Shown here: positions 18,115 to 26,387 of the stretch, in pieces | Position numbering within the stretch: the first letter of the stretch is position 1 | Layout of the letters: each line of letters starts with the position of its first letter | NCBI GenBank assembly: GCA_030054835.1 | Contig: JASGVS010000021.1 | Coordinates: forward strand, 16,056-80,055 | Length of the DNA: 64,000 bases | DNA from: UBA3910 sp002391465 | Lineage (GTDB): Bacteria > Bacillota > Limnochordia > Darwinibacteriales > Darwinibacteriaceae | Reading direction: 5' to 3' | Made by a program: the position numbers and the translations under genes | Notes under the pieces: model-generated | Database searches by the model: none | Told to the model about the DNA's origin: nothing | What the model saw: the letters and a program-made list of their open reading frames with translations, nothing else

Positions 18115-18144
18115 TGATTCTGCCCCCGAACATCTTTCTCCTCC
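18115..18144 (-). promoter_or_regulatory. Possible sigma-H-like promoter of the EAL-HDOD gene
   Basis: AGGA (18142-18139) and GAATCA (18120-18115) on the minus strand are 18 nt apart, the longer spacing allowed for Spo0H. One base of the WWW is G. GAAT is 55 nt before the ATG. Confidence 0.4.
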
Positions 18145-18167
18145 AAACCACCCCGTCCAAACACAAC

Positions 18168-18196
18168 AAAAAAGGCGTGGACTTAGCCACGCCTTA
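18168..18196 (-). terminator. Terminator of the secretin-associated gene cluster
   Basis: On the minus strand AAGGCGTGG and CCACGCCTT form a 9-bp stem with a short loop, followed by six T. It ends the seven-gene exported-protein cluster. Confidence 0.9.
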
Positions 18197-18213
18197 ATTC
18201 GAAATCTTGTTGT

Positions 18214-18942
18214 TTACTGGGGGTTAACGGTCAAAGTGATCTCAGCCGTATAGTGCCCAGCACGTTGATCCGAGATGCCGCCCGTTCCTGCGAAACCAAA
18301 GACCTGGTAAGCGTAGATCCCTTCTCTGTCTATGCTAGTCTCTTGTGCTGCTGCAACAGCGCCTGCAGTGGGGTAGAATCTACCGCTCTTGAAGAGGCCC
18401 AAGAGAGCAAGTAACGCATCTTCGGGTACTTCAACAAACTCCGTTTCGTGGTCACTATACCACGGTGTCTCGTACAGCAGCGCATGGTTTAGGTCAGCGA
18501 AATAGCCGATTTCCCATTTGGGTAGAATCTGTTCCGGAGGAAGCATGAACCGGGGCAGATCGTCCACACCCCACGACTGAAATACCCAATAAGTGGTGAG
18601 CATCTTGCTGTCATCGTAGACTTCATGCTGGAGCGCAGTTCCCGTAAAGACGAGATCCACGGGAGCATTCGTCTCCACGATAAAGCAGTTGGTATCGGTG
18701 AACTTCCTTTGGTTGGCAACCCCTGAATAATACTGGAAGTTCATGTTGGGTTCATCCTCCTGCCACTCCCCGATTGGGATGATGAAGAACCAGCCTGTCT
18801 GATGCCACTTGGTCTTCTGCGCCTTTACGCTAGCATAGGGTGCCACTTTGGCTCCGACCTCAATCTCTCCCTTATCCAGGGCAAACGCAGCGGTGCCCAA
18901 GACTAAAACCAGCGCCAAAACTAGAATCAAAGTCTTTTTCAT
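18214..18942 (-). CDS. Exported beta-sandwich subunit-like protein (242 aa)
   Basis: Unknown protein with a typical signal peptide (MKKTLIL... ending AFA-L, residues 1-22). An in-frame ATG 42 nt upstream is rejected because AAGGATAGA directly precedes the ATG at 18942. After the signal peptide the pattern VGAKVAPYASV ... FIVETNAPVDLVFTG matches the neighbouring 157-aa protein (IEATIGAYAQV ... FTVEANCDVKLTLTL). The chain ends with AGHYTAEITLTV, the C-terminal strand shared with three other proteins of the cluster. This architecture recalls fimbrial/spore-coat-U or DUF4402-type beta-sandwich subunits. Rich in Trp/Tyr in the middle. Last gene before the terminator. Confidence 0.6.
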   Translation of the reverse strand: MKKTLILVLALVLVLGTAAFALDKGEIEVGAKVAPYASVKAQKTKWHQTGWFFIIPIGEWQEDEPNMNFQYYSGVANQRKFTDTNCFIVETNAPVDLVFTGTALQHEVYDDSKMLTTYWVFQSWGVDDLPRFMLPPEQILPKWEIGYFADLNHALLYETPWYSDHETEFVEVPEDALLALLGLFKSGRFYPTAGAVAAAQETSIDREGIYAYQVFGFAGTGGISDQRAGHYTAEITLTVNPQ

Positions 18943-18996
18943 TCTATCCTTCCACCCTTCCAAGGTTGGTCTTCTTTGGGACAAAGCCCACTATTA

Positions 18997-19470
18997 TTAG
19001 AGTTCTTCTACCGTGATTTCAATGACCGTTTCGTAATCACCGGCTGCAATGGAGCTGATAGATGGAATCTCGATCCAACCCTTAACGGTGTATTCCTTTA
19101 CACCTTTAGCATAGAGCTGGTTCCAGCCAACCGAAGCATTACTCTTTGTGATTTCATAGCCTTCCACCAAGAATTTGTAGGGTACGGGAACCCATTCATT
19201 GTCTTCCAGTGTTAAAGTCAGCTTGACGTCACAGTTGGCTTCTACCGTAAACACTCCATTTGTAAGGGAGTCAAACTCGCCCGCCTTACCTTCCAGATCG
19301 AAGAAGATGCCATCGCTGACCACCAACACTTGAGCATAGGCTCCGATGGTTGCTTCGATCGGGATAGTGTCTTTCAACAAAGGGGAAGGAGGCCCCTCCA
19401 CGGCGAAGGCAGTAGCCCCCAGAACAAGGACCAAAACGAGCATTAGACTCATGCTTGCATATTTTTTCAT
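18997..19470 (-). CDS. Exported beta-sandwich subunit-like protein (157 aa)
   Basis: A small secreted protein with signal peptide (residues 1-23, cleavage near AFA-VEG), no TM afterwards and almost wholly beta-strand pattern. Internal motif TIGAYAQV...DLEGKAGEF...GVFTVEANCDVKLTLTL resembles the next gene of the cluster, and the last residues AGDYETVIEITV match the shared C-terminal strand. A single Cys is present after processing. The ribosome site AAGGAGGAACAATA is strong. A 260-nt untranslated stretch separates it from the upstream 512-aa gene, so this pair may be expressed at a different (higher) level, as would suit a structural subunit. Confidence 0.6.
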   Translation of the reverse strand: MKKYASMSLMLVLVLVLGATAFAVEGPPSPLLKDTIPIEATIGAYAQVLVVSDGIFFDLEGKAGEFDSLTNGVFTVEANCDVKLTLTLEDNEWVPVPYKFLVEGYEITKSNASVGWNQLYAKGVKEYTVKGWIEIPSISSIAAGDYETVIEITVEEL

Positions 19471-19730
19471 TATTGTTCCTCCTTAATAATGTTTCTCTGA
19501 CCAATGTTTTTGTGATAGTCTGAACTGAACCGTGTGCTACTTTGCCATGCCCACCTCCCTTGTTTGTCGCACTTGGGTCTGTTACGGCCCAAGTCTCTGT
19601 ACAAGTGTGGTACAAGCTCCATGTGTAGGTTATGTATTTCGTAGGAAACTTATACCAACTCAGCCGCAAATGCTACAAAATTTCCTGCAAATCGTTTCTG
19701 GACCACAGACCATTTCTATGGAAACCATTC
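19471..19730 (-). other. Untranslated gap inside the cluster, possibly a structured leader
   Basis: No gene is seen. On the minus strand a 7-bp hairpin (ACTTGGG / CCCAAGT, 10-nt loop, 19571-19594) is preceded by two TTGTAC copies. A good sigma-H -35 half (GCAGGAAAT, near 19698) has no matching -10 at the right distance. No known riboswitch was recognised. Confidence 0.35.
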
Positions 19731-21269
19731 CTATTCGGTGACCATAATCTCCCTGGTCTCCACAAGGATCTCCTGAGATCCATCCCTGATGGTAAACTCG
19801 CCTGTTAAGATGCCCGCAGGTAGCTCTGGGGCCAATGCAGTTGTGTGAACTGACTGGCCGGGCAGAAGTTTGGTCATGCCTTCCGGCAGTTCAAAGGCCA
19901 ATCGGTCAATGTATGCTCCTTCTTCGTCCAGCAGTACCAGGGTTACTTCAGGCAGAAACGCCGCATTGCCGGTGTTCACCAAGTCCAGCGACAAGTAAGT
20001 ACCTTCATTGGCCACCAGTTTGCCCCCTACACTGCGGATCTCAATCGCCTTTTGCAGGTCCGTGCCAATGGAAAGGTCAACGGGTGCCACCGTTTCACTC
20101 AGAGGCTCGTTGGTGACAGCGTCAAAGGCTTTAAAGACCACTTGCCCGTGGTACGTTCCGTCCTCCGCTTCCCTAGGTACCGCTATCGTTACTGCGAAGC
20201 GGGCCTTGGTTCTGGCCGGCAGTTCAAATTCATTGCCCGTACGCAGTTCCAGCCACTCATGGGCAGCGTGTTCATCGCTTGTTGGGGCTCTGCCCAAGGC
20301 TATCTCTATGCGCAGCGGGCTGGTCAATATGTTTTCCACTTCGAAGATCTGCGTTTTTCTTTCCCCAGCCCTGAGCTGGTGTTCCGCTTGGGTTGGGCTG
20401 ACAGCAAGGGCAGCCCCTTCCGCCAGACCTTTGTAGGTGAACTGTCCAGGCTCAACCGTTAGCGTTTCAGTACGCAAAATCTGGCCACTCTCACCGTAGC
20501 GGAAGAAAATTTGTAACGAGTACTCCCCTGGCAGCAGTGGTCGATCTATTTCTCCCTTAAATAACACCTCAGTGCCTGGATAAATTCTTGTGGCATCGGT
20601 TCCAGCCGTATGGCCGGACTCCGTTCTGAGCGTAACCCGCTCCACCAAACGCCGGTCCTTATCCCGAATTGCCACTTCACCAGAGGCCAAATAATCTAGG
20701 GGTGAATCGTTGAGGAACCTAGCTTGGATCTCAGGTTCCCCCTGTTCATTGGCCACAACCGCAAAATCCGACAACTGAGCCGACGGACGAAGACCGGCCC
20801 TTTCCACCCGAATACTTAGACGCACTGCATAACGAATCTTAAAGCCGATGCCCGATGTTATTTCAGGTGGCCTGGGCTCAACCATCACAATCACCGTATG
20901 GGAGCCGCTGGCTGAATAAGGAACACGTATCGTTCCCCTAACCTCAGGCTTTTCACCCGGCCTCACTTTGACCACATCACTGTCCAATGTGACCCAGCTG
21001 GTGGCAGAAAAGGCCGGGTTGGTAGGCAGCTGATAAGCAAGTCCACCGCTCAGCTGCTGCACGGGCTCGTACAAAGCCAAATCAACCGTCTCTTCCTCTT
21101 CACCGGGCAAAAGCTCAATCACAAACTCCCTTTGGTCGCCGGGCCTCACATTCAGCTCGATAACTAGGGGGCGAACGCCCACCGCTTCTACCACAGGCCC
21201 ATCAGTCAACAAAACAAGTGCTATGACAGCAATGAACAATAATGTAAATTTGCGTCTCTGCAAAGACAT
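19731..21269 (-). CDS. Large exported Ig-like multidomain protein, chaperone- or scaffold-like
   Basis: The 512-residue protein has a signal peptide (about 1-29) and no C-terminal anchor. It consists of about four beta-sandwich units. The N-terminal unit (about 30-155: IELNVRPGDQREFVIEL ... VRPGEKPEVRGTIRVP ... SHTVIVMVEPR) resembles pilus chaperones and the DUF916 domain of WxL-associated proteins; a later unit (about 285-405) repeats the scheme with ERKTQIFEVENIL ... EDGTYHGQVVF, followed by a COG1470-like unit (about 420-512). I infer a role in binding or presenting the small subunits encoded on both sides. Start ATG with GGGAGGGAG. It begins 17 nt after the 281-aa gene. Confidence 0.55.
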   Translation of the reverse strand: MSLQRRKFTLLFIAVIALVLLTDGPVVEAVGVRPLVIELNVRPGDQREFVIELLPGEEEETVDLALYEPVQQLSGGLAYQLPTNPAFSATSWVTLDSDVVKVRPGEKPEVRGTIRVPYSASGSHTVIVMVEPRPPEITSGIGFKIRYAVRLSIRVERAGLRPSAQLSDFAVVANEQGEPEIQARFLNDSPLDYLASGEVAIRDKDRRLVERVTLRTESGHTAGTDATRIYPGTEVLFKGEIDRPLLPGEYSLQIFFRYGESGQILRTETLTVEPGQFTYKGLAEGAALAVSPTQAEHQLRAGERKTQIFEVENILTSPLRIEIALGRAPTSDEHAAHEWLELRTGNEFELPARTKARFAVTIAVPREAEDGTYHGQVVFKAFDAVTNEPLSETVAPVDLSIGTDLQKAIEIRSVGGKLVANEGTYLSLDLVNTGNAAFLPEVTLVLLDEEGAYIDRLAFELPEGMTKLLPGQSVHTTALAPELPAGILTGEFTIRDGSQEILVETREIMVTE

Positions 21270-21286
21270 AACATCTCCCTCCCTGT

Positions 21287-22132
21287 TTAATCTTCCATCC
21301 TAACGTCAATTCTTATCTCACCAACATAGCTACCGGCCCGGTGTTCCCAACCTGCCTTTGTTTGCAGCCCAAAACTGAGTTCGGTACTCCCACTACCCGA
21401 AATTGTTACTCCATCCATTAAGGGTTGTGGTTCTTCCTCGACAAGCCATAACATTAGAGGTGGATAGGGGGTTGCTTCCGCCCATACGGACGGGATATCA
21501 GCCTCTTCGGTTTTATAAAACAAACCCTTTGAGGAGAGTGTAATAGTCCAGCTTACGTTGGCCTGAACGTTAATTGTCATGGGCGTCTCCGTCTCCCAGA
21601 CCCCGGGCCCAGGTATGTCCATTTCTATTTGCTCTGGATCGGTGGTAACTTCGATATAAGGCTCTACAGTGATTTCAACCGGAATGTCCGGACCATGGGG
21701 TGAGCTGAGCGTACCCTGGTAAGTACCTGCCCAAACCTCCTCATCGTACTTCACACCGAATTTCACCTCAGCGTATTCATCGCTGCCCGCAAGCAGTCGG
21801 AATTGATAGAAAGCCCACCTAACGGTCTGTACCTGCGAATCATAGGGTGTCTCCACTAAAAGCAGGTGGTTGGGAAAGGGGTTCCCATCTGCGTCAACCA
21901 ATTGGGAGAGGGTGAAATCCAGGGGCAAGGTATCCTCGCCCACCCTCACCAGCTTGAACTCTACAAACTCAACCCTATCTCGAGCAGGCGGTCCAACCAG
22001 TTCTAACTGTATGGGCCCATCCTCCACTTCGTACTGAGCCTTGTCCGCTGCCAAAGTCCAATTTGAGGCTGTAAACATGAGTATTATGAGCAGCACGAGC
22101 CATTTTGTTGGCCTCAGGCCTGTCTTCCTCAC
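21287..22132 (-). CDS. Exported beta-sandwich protein of the secretin cluster (281 aa)
   Basis: Unknown exported protein. The frame is open to 22192, but the GTG at 22132 is preferred: it follows GGGGGATTGACG and leaves a normal signal peptide (VRKTGLRPTKW plus hydrophobic core ending LAA). The mature part has two beta-rich units; the second includes a Trp-rich TWTITLSSKG strand and ends AGSYVGEIRIDV, the same C-terminal strand as the other three subunit-like proteins. Larger size suggests an adaptor or tip-like rather than repeating component (inference). It lies between the barrel gene (75 nt) and the 512-aa gene. Confidence 0.55.
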   Translation of the reverse strand: MRKTGLRPTKWLVLLIILMFTASNWTLAADKAQYEVEDGPIQLELVGPPARDRVEFVEFKLVRVGEDTLPLDFTLSQLVDADGNPFPNHLLLVETPYDSQVQTVRWAFYQFRLLAGSDEYAEVKFGVKYDEEVWAGTYQGTLSSPHGPDIPVEITVEPYIEVTTDPEQIEMDIPGPGVWETETPMTINVQANVSWTITLSSKGLFYKTEEADIPSVWAEATPYPPLMLWLVEEEPQPLMDGVTISGSGSTELSFGLQTKAGWEHRAGSYVGEIRIDVRMED

Positions 22133-22207
22133 CGTCAATCCCCCGTTTCCCCTTCCATAGGTAGTATTTCCCTCATTTGCCAAACTATCCAAAGAGGGGC
22201 TGTCAGC

Positions 22208-23530
22208 CTAGAATCTCAGTCGCAGCCCCGCGGTTATGGTGCTACCTGCACTATCCTGCCAGGACCAGGCCAGATAAGCTCCCAGTGGCATTTGCCGCCG
22301 CAGGGCAAGACCCGCTTCATGGCGTACATCCTTCCCCGCCCATTTCTCAGCCTGATACCAGAGGGATGCTGACTTTATGTCCTGTTCCAGGCGGAGCCGC
22401 CAATCCAGCTCCAATCGCTTGGCCGGTTCGGCCATGGTAAAGCGGATAGGAAGGACAGCAGCGGAAATCCGAGTTCCTTCTCCCAAATTGAGCTGGTCAC
22501 AGAGACCCACCAAAAGGGCCTGTTCTTGCCCCACCAACTCCACAATAAGGTATAAATCCTCGTTGATCGCACCTTCCGCACCGATGACGTAAGCAGACTC
22601 AGGCAGCGTCTGAACTGAGGCATAGATTCTGTTCCTTGGGCTTAGTGGCACAGACCCGGCTGCATCTATTCCTCGCCTCTCCCCGGCAAGCATTACACCC
22701 GCCTCCAGCTCCATAGGAGGCCGGACCTGATACTCCCCTTCCATAAACCGCCGCAGGCCAGCAATTGAACCTACTGACAGGAACGGGACATCAGCGGGCA
22801 GGGTCTCAACTGAAAAGGGTGCCCCAGCTAGATAGAGGGCGAAGTACTGCTTTTCAGTTCTACTGCCAACCTGAACTTCTCGAGATACGACCGAGATGGG
22901 GCGTTTCGGGTCCCGACCCACCGGAACGGTTGCGGAAGCACTGACCGCACTGCCATCTAAAGTCGCATAAACAAGACCCACTTCTGACTCAATCTGGCCT
23001 GCTTGTTCCCTTATCCTAAGGGGCAGCAGGCTGATCTCCAGCCTATCCTCCTTGTGACTTTGGGAGTTGACCGGTAGGGGCGTGCTGGAGATGTTCACAA
23101 CTAACGGTTCACCTTCCAGCGTGAGCAGCCATGAGTTGTATCCGCCTTCTTCCTGCGACCAGCCCCAGTTAGCTTGTAGACTGGGATTGAAGTGGTAGTC
23201 ACTCTCAAAGAGGAGGTCAAAGGCGAAGTCCTCGTCCATTAACAACCACAAGCCATTTCCTTCCCTGCTCGTATCCACATCCAGGCCCAGGCTGAGTAGG
23301 GCCCAAGCTTCCTTTTTTAACTCCACGAAATGAAGGGCATAGCCAACCACTGCTTTCCCTGGAGAGGCTGTCCAATTCTCCCAACCGTCTGTCAGAAGCT
23401 GTTGGGCAATCTCAACTGTCCAGCCCGAGTCGGTGTCCTGTGCTGCAGCGATGGGCACTAGCGACAACAAGCAGGCTAAGCAGACCAAGATATGAATGAT
23501 AGGTGAATGGACATTCCATGCAATTCTCAC
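22208..23530 (-). CDS. Predicted outer-membrane beta-barrel protein of the secretin cluster
   Basis: The 440-residue protein has a signal peptide (about 1-31, ending AAA-Q) and then alternating polar/hydrophobic strands with many aromatic belts (WGWSQEEGGYNSWLLTLEG, YFALYLAG, LELDWRLRLEQ, GAYLAWSWQDS) throughout. It ends ITAGLRLRF, a C-terminal Phe strand of the kind recognised by the Bam machinery in outer-membrane proteins. It is much too short for a fimbrial usher (700-900 residues) and has no POTRA or plug motif that I can see. GTG start with GGGGGATCA. It starts 13 nt after the secretin gene stops, so the two are probably made together. Confidence 0.6.
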   Translation of the reverse strand: MRIAWNVHSPIIHILVCLACLLSLVPIAAAQDTDSGWTVEIAQQLLTDGWENWTASPGKAVVGYALHFVELKKEAWALLSLGLDVDTSREGNGLWLLMDEDFAFDLLFESDYHFNPSLQANWGWSQEEGGYNSWLLTLEGEPLVVNISSTPLPVNSQSHKEDRLEISLLPLRIREQAGQIESEVGLVYATLDGSAVSASATVPVGRDPKRPISVVSREVQVGSRTEKQYFALYLAGAPFSVETLPADVPFLSVGSIAGLRRFMEGEYQVRPPMELEAGVMLAGERRGIDAAGSVPLSPRNRIYASVQTLPESAYVIGAEGAINEDLYLIVELVGQEQALLVGLCDQLNLGEGTRISAAVLPIRFTMAEPAKRLELDWRLRLEQDIKSASLWYQAEKWAGKDVRHEAGLALRRQMPLGAYLAWSWQDSAGSTITAGLRLRF

Positions 23531-23543
23531 TGTTGATCCCCCA

Positions 23544-24719
23544 TTACTTGAGCACGGGAGTGACGAAAATCAGTAACTCCTTCTCGGCTGCTAGAGTTGT
23601 ATCGCTTCTAAAGAGCCAGCGGATGATGGGAATGCTGCCCAAAACGGGTACCTTCCGGCTCTGTTCCCCCGCCTCTTCCAATGTCATACCGGCCAGTACC
23701 GCAGTCTGTCCATTCTGCAACTGCACGGTAGTGGAAACGGAAGACTGCTTCACCACCAGGTTGCTGCGGGATTCACTGACCAAATGGCTCATCTCCGGTG
23801 CGATGGTGAGGATGATTTGCTCACCGAAAACCTGCGGTGTTACCTTCAGACTCATCCCCACTTCAACCCGCTCGACCCGGGTGGCCTTGTCACCCGAATC
23901 GGCCAGTAGCAAAATTTGCCTGTCACCCACAAACAGGTGGGCTGCCTGTCCATCGCTTACCAAAACCCGTGGATCGGCGTGGACCTTAGCCTCATTGGTC
24001 TCCTCCAGGGCCTTAAGGTTGAGGAGGAGATTGCCCAGGGCGTTTGTCTCCAAGAAGTGGAGGTTATCCCTTAGGTTCAAACCACCAGCCCAGGTTTCAG
24101 CCTTACCGTTTTGCCCCGTTGTGGCGAGCTGGAATAAGTTAGTGCCCAGCTCTTTCAAGGCCTTGGTGGACACCTCTGTAATGATCACTTGGATTTCCAC
24201 CTGCTTTTGGGGTTGATCCAGCTCCTCGATGAACTTTAGAATCTTCTCCAGTTCCCTCGGCGGTGCTGTGATAGTGAGAACGCTGCTGCTCCGGTCCCCC
24301 TTAACGTAACTGAGCAGAAAGGATGGTAGCATTGACATCACCCGGTCTGCTGTTACGTGTTTCAAAAAGACCAGCTCTGTGTCGGCCAGCTCCGCAAAGG
24401 TACTGCTGCGGGGATCGGGAAGACCAACAAGATAAAAGTCATCGATTTTGCGAAAAGTGAAACCTCCACCGATTAGGATCAGGCGCAGCGCTTCCTCCAG
24501 GGGTACATCCACCAGGTCGGCCGTGACCACACCGCTCACAGTGGAATCGGGAATGATGTTGATCCCAGTCTGAAGTGTGATCTCATTTAAGGCATCCTTA
24601 ATGCCTGTCTCAAACAAAAACAGATTGACGCGGGGCTCCTCCACCTCCGCTGCCCGAGCCGCCCCGCCCAGCAGCACAAGAAAAACTAGTACGAGCAGGA
24701 ATAAACGTCGTTCTTTCAT
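23544..24719 (-). CDS. Secretin-type outer-membrane protein (GspD/PilQ family), short form
   Basis: The 391-residue protein has a signal peptide (1-23), an STN/N0-like domain (about 28-95: NLFLFETGIKDALNEITLQTGI ... LVDVPLEEALRLIL), an N1-like segment (about 110-175) and a C-terminal secretin domain (about 180-391) with the family signature VPVLGSIPIIRWLF near residue 357 and the ending ELLIFVTPVLK. Secretins form gated rings in outer membranes for type II/III secretion and type IV pili. At 391 residues it lacks extra N domains. No ATPase, pilotin or prepilin peptidase gene is nearby, so it is not part of a complete T2SS or T4P locus here. ATG follows GGAGGGACAATCA. Confidence 0.85.
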   Translation of the reverse strand: MKERRLFLLVLVFLVLLGGAARAAEVEEPRVNLFLFETGIKDALNEITLQTGINIIPDSTVSGVVTADLVDVPLEEALRLILIGGGFTFRKIDDFYLVGLPDPRSSTFAELADTELVFLKHVTADRVMSMLPSFLLSYVKGDRSSSVLTITAPPRELEKILKFIEELDQPQKQVEIQVIITEVSTKALKELGTNLFQLATTGQNGKAETWAGGLNLRDNLHFLETNALGNLLLNLKALEETNEAKVHADPRVLVSDGQAAHLFVGDRQILLLADSGDKATRVERVEVGMSLKVTPQVFGEQIILTIAPEMSHLVSESRSNLVVKQSSVSTTVQLQNGQTAVLAGMTLEEAGEQSRKVPVLGSIPIIRWLFRSDTTLAAEKELLIFVTPVLK

Positions 24720-24762
24720 TGATTGTCCCTCCAGTTTTGACTGTCTTTGGGTTTTGATTTGC

Positions 24763-25284
24763 TTACGGATTATCGGGTACCACCGTCAACAAAATCTCGC
24801 CGGTATAGGTCTCGGCCGGGTTCTCCCAGGTTGCAATAAGCTGGAAGTCAAAGGTTACTTCCGCCACACCTGGAGGACCGCTCATCACCGGCCTGCGCTC
24901 CAGGGTTATCTCTTTCCACGCTTCCACGTCCGAATCAGGCGGCAGACGCCAGCGAAGTTGGGAAATGTGGATCAGCCCACCCCGCTGCCCAAAGAAATAT
25001 TCCTCAGGCGCAGAGATCAGAAGCGTATAGGGTACATTACCTGATACGGTGGCGAGTAAAGCTCGCTTTTTAGTGGCCACAACCCCTGTTTTGGTCCGTT
25101 CAGCCGTGCCCATGATGTAATCAAAGTCCTCAGGCTCAAAGACCAATTCCCCCGCATCCAACTCCAGGTGAATCATCTGGGGGACGATGGCCGAGACCGA
25201 CATGTTAGCCCGATCCAGGGCATGGGCTGCGCTGCCTGCCAGGAGCAGCAGTGTTAATGCAATACTTGTGGCATACCTTCCCAC
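24763..25284 (-). CDS. Exported beta-sandwich subunit-like protein (173 aa), first gene of the cluster
   Basis: Secreted protein with signal peptide (1-22, ending AHA-L). The mature chain begins with an alternating strand (NMSVSAIVPQMIHLELDAGEL), has an ATVSGNVPYTLLISA strand comparable to EANCDVKLTLTL of the 157-aa protein, and ends AETYTGEILLTV, the shared C-terminal strand. GTG start behind GAGGAGGTGCGGAC. It opens the cluster, 43 nt before the secretin gene. The 107 nt between it and the RNase Z terminator hold no promoter I can name with confidence. Confidence 0.6.
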   Translation of the reverse strand: MGRYATSIALTLLLLAGSAAHALDRANMSVSAIVPQMIHLELDAGELVFEPEDFDYIMGTAERTKTGVVATKKRALLATVSGNVPYTLLISAPEEYFFGQRGGLIHISQLRWRLPPDSDVEAWKEITLERRPVMSGPPGVAEVTFDFQLIATWENPAETYTGEILLTVVPDNP

Positions 25285-25391
25285 GTCCGCACCTCCTCAC
25301 CTATACTATTTCCCAATTCTTACCTGTTATGCGAAAATTTACTTTTAATTTTTCCGCCTCTAAAACCGAGCCCAAACCGCCCGGCAGGCAC

Positions 25392-25434
25392 AAAAAAACA
25401 CCGCAGGCAACACTTAGAGTGTCACCTGCGGTGT
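25392..25434 (-). terminator. Terminator after rnz
   Basis: A 10-bp stem (ACACCGCAGG with its complement) enclosing an inner AACACT/AGTGTC pairing is followed on the minus strand by seven T. Confidence 0.9.
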
Positions 25435-25446
25435 CTCACGCTTCTC

Positions 25447-26373
25447 TTATTCAGTTAAGGGTATTGCAAAGGATGAATGGTCTTCGGCCAGATAGGTGTT
25501 GGGAAACACGGTGCGCGCTTCACCAACAAGTTTCTGGTATGTTTGGGGCGTATAGCGGGAGCTGAAATGGGTGAGGATGAGCATTTTGACATCAGCATCC
25601 TTGGCGATTTGGGCCGCCTGGAGCGTTGTGGAATGGAAGAACTCGTACGCCCTATCCTCCAGTTTGCCCCCAAAGGTTGCTTCATGGACAAGTACATCCG
25701 CTTCTTTGGCCAGCTTCAGGGAAGCTGCTGTGTAACGGGTGTCACCTAGAATCACCACGTGCCTGCCCCTACGGGGCGGCCCCACAAAATCTTGACCATT
25801 GATTACTCTACCATCATCCAGCGTCACTGTCTCCCCTGCCTTCAGGAGTCCGTAAATGGGTCCGGGCGGAACCTTGAGTTCCTTGAGACGCTCCGCATCG
25901 AGCCTGCCGGGTCGATCCGGTTCTTCCAGCCGGTACCCATAGCTGGGCAGACCGTGTTCTAATAGGGCGAGCCTTACTCGCCAATCTTCGATTTCCAATT
26001 CCTCGTCTGGACGGAGCTCCCTGATCTCCAGGGGGTAGCTCAAACGGGTACCACTCACATCCAGGGCCGTTTCCACAAAACGGCGCAGGCCCATGGGACC
26101 ATACAGGTTCAAAGGCACATCCTTAGACGAAAAGGACCTGCTGGCCAAAAGGCCGGGCAGACCGAAGATGTGGTCCCCGTGGAGGTGGGTGACAAAAATT
26201 CGAGTCACTTTGCGCAAGCTCCAGGGGGAAGCCAATATTTGATGCTGCGTTCCCTCCCCGCAGTCAAAAAGCCAAACGTCACCGGGCGGCGCAGGCATGC
26301 GCAGAGCCAAGCTGGTCACATTGCGCTCCAACGAAGGTTTACCTGCCCCAGTGCCGAGAAAGTATAAAAGCAC
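25447..26373 (-). CDS. rnz: Ribonuclease Z
   Basis: Zinc-dependent endonuclease that trims the 3' end of precursor tRNAs. The 308-residue metallo-beta-lactamase fold protein has the signature H63-x-H65-x-D67-H68 (THLHGDHIFG), the VILGDTRY strand, ADVLVHEATF with the His/Glu of the family, and LTHFSSRY near the end. Length is normal. The start is GTG at 26373 after AGGAGGA. It begins 14 nt after the ABC-F stop codon and is probably cotranscribed with it. Confidence 0.95.
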   Translation of the reverse strand: MLLYFLGTGAGKPSLERNVTSLALRMPAPPGDVWLFDCGEGTQHQILASPWSLRKVTRIFVTHLHGDHIFGLPGLLASRSFSSKDVPLNLYGPMGLRRFVETALDVSGTRLSYPLEIRELRPDEELEIEDWRVRLALLEHGLPSYGYRLEEPDRPGRLDAERLKELKVPPGPIYGLLKAGETVTLDDGRVINGQDFVGPPRRGRHVVILGDTRYTAASLKLAKEADVLVHEATFGGKLEDRAYEFFHSTTLQAAQIAKDADVKMLILTHFSSRYTPQTYQKLVGEARTVFPNTYLAEDHSSFAIPLTE

Positions 26374-26387
26374 TAGATATAATCCTC

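Noticed and set aside
22208..23530. The 440-aa barrel as a chaperone-usher 'usher'
   Set aside because: It is about half the size of ushers and lacks plug, N-terminal and C-terminal usher domains.
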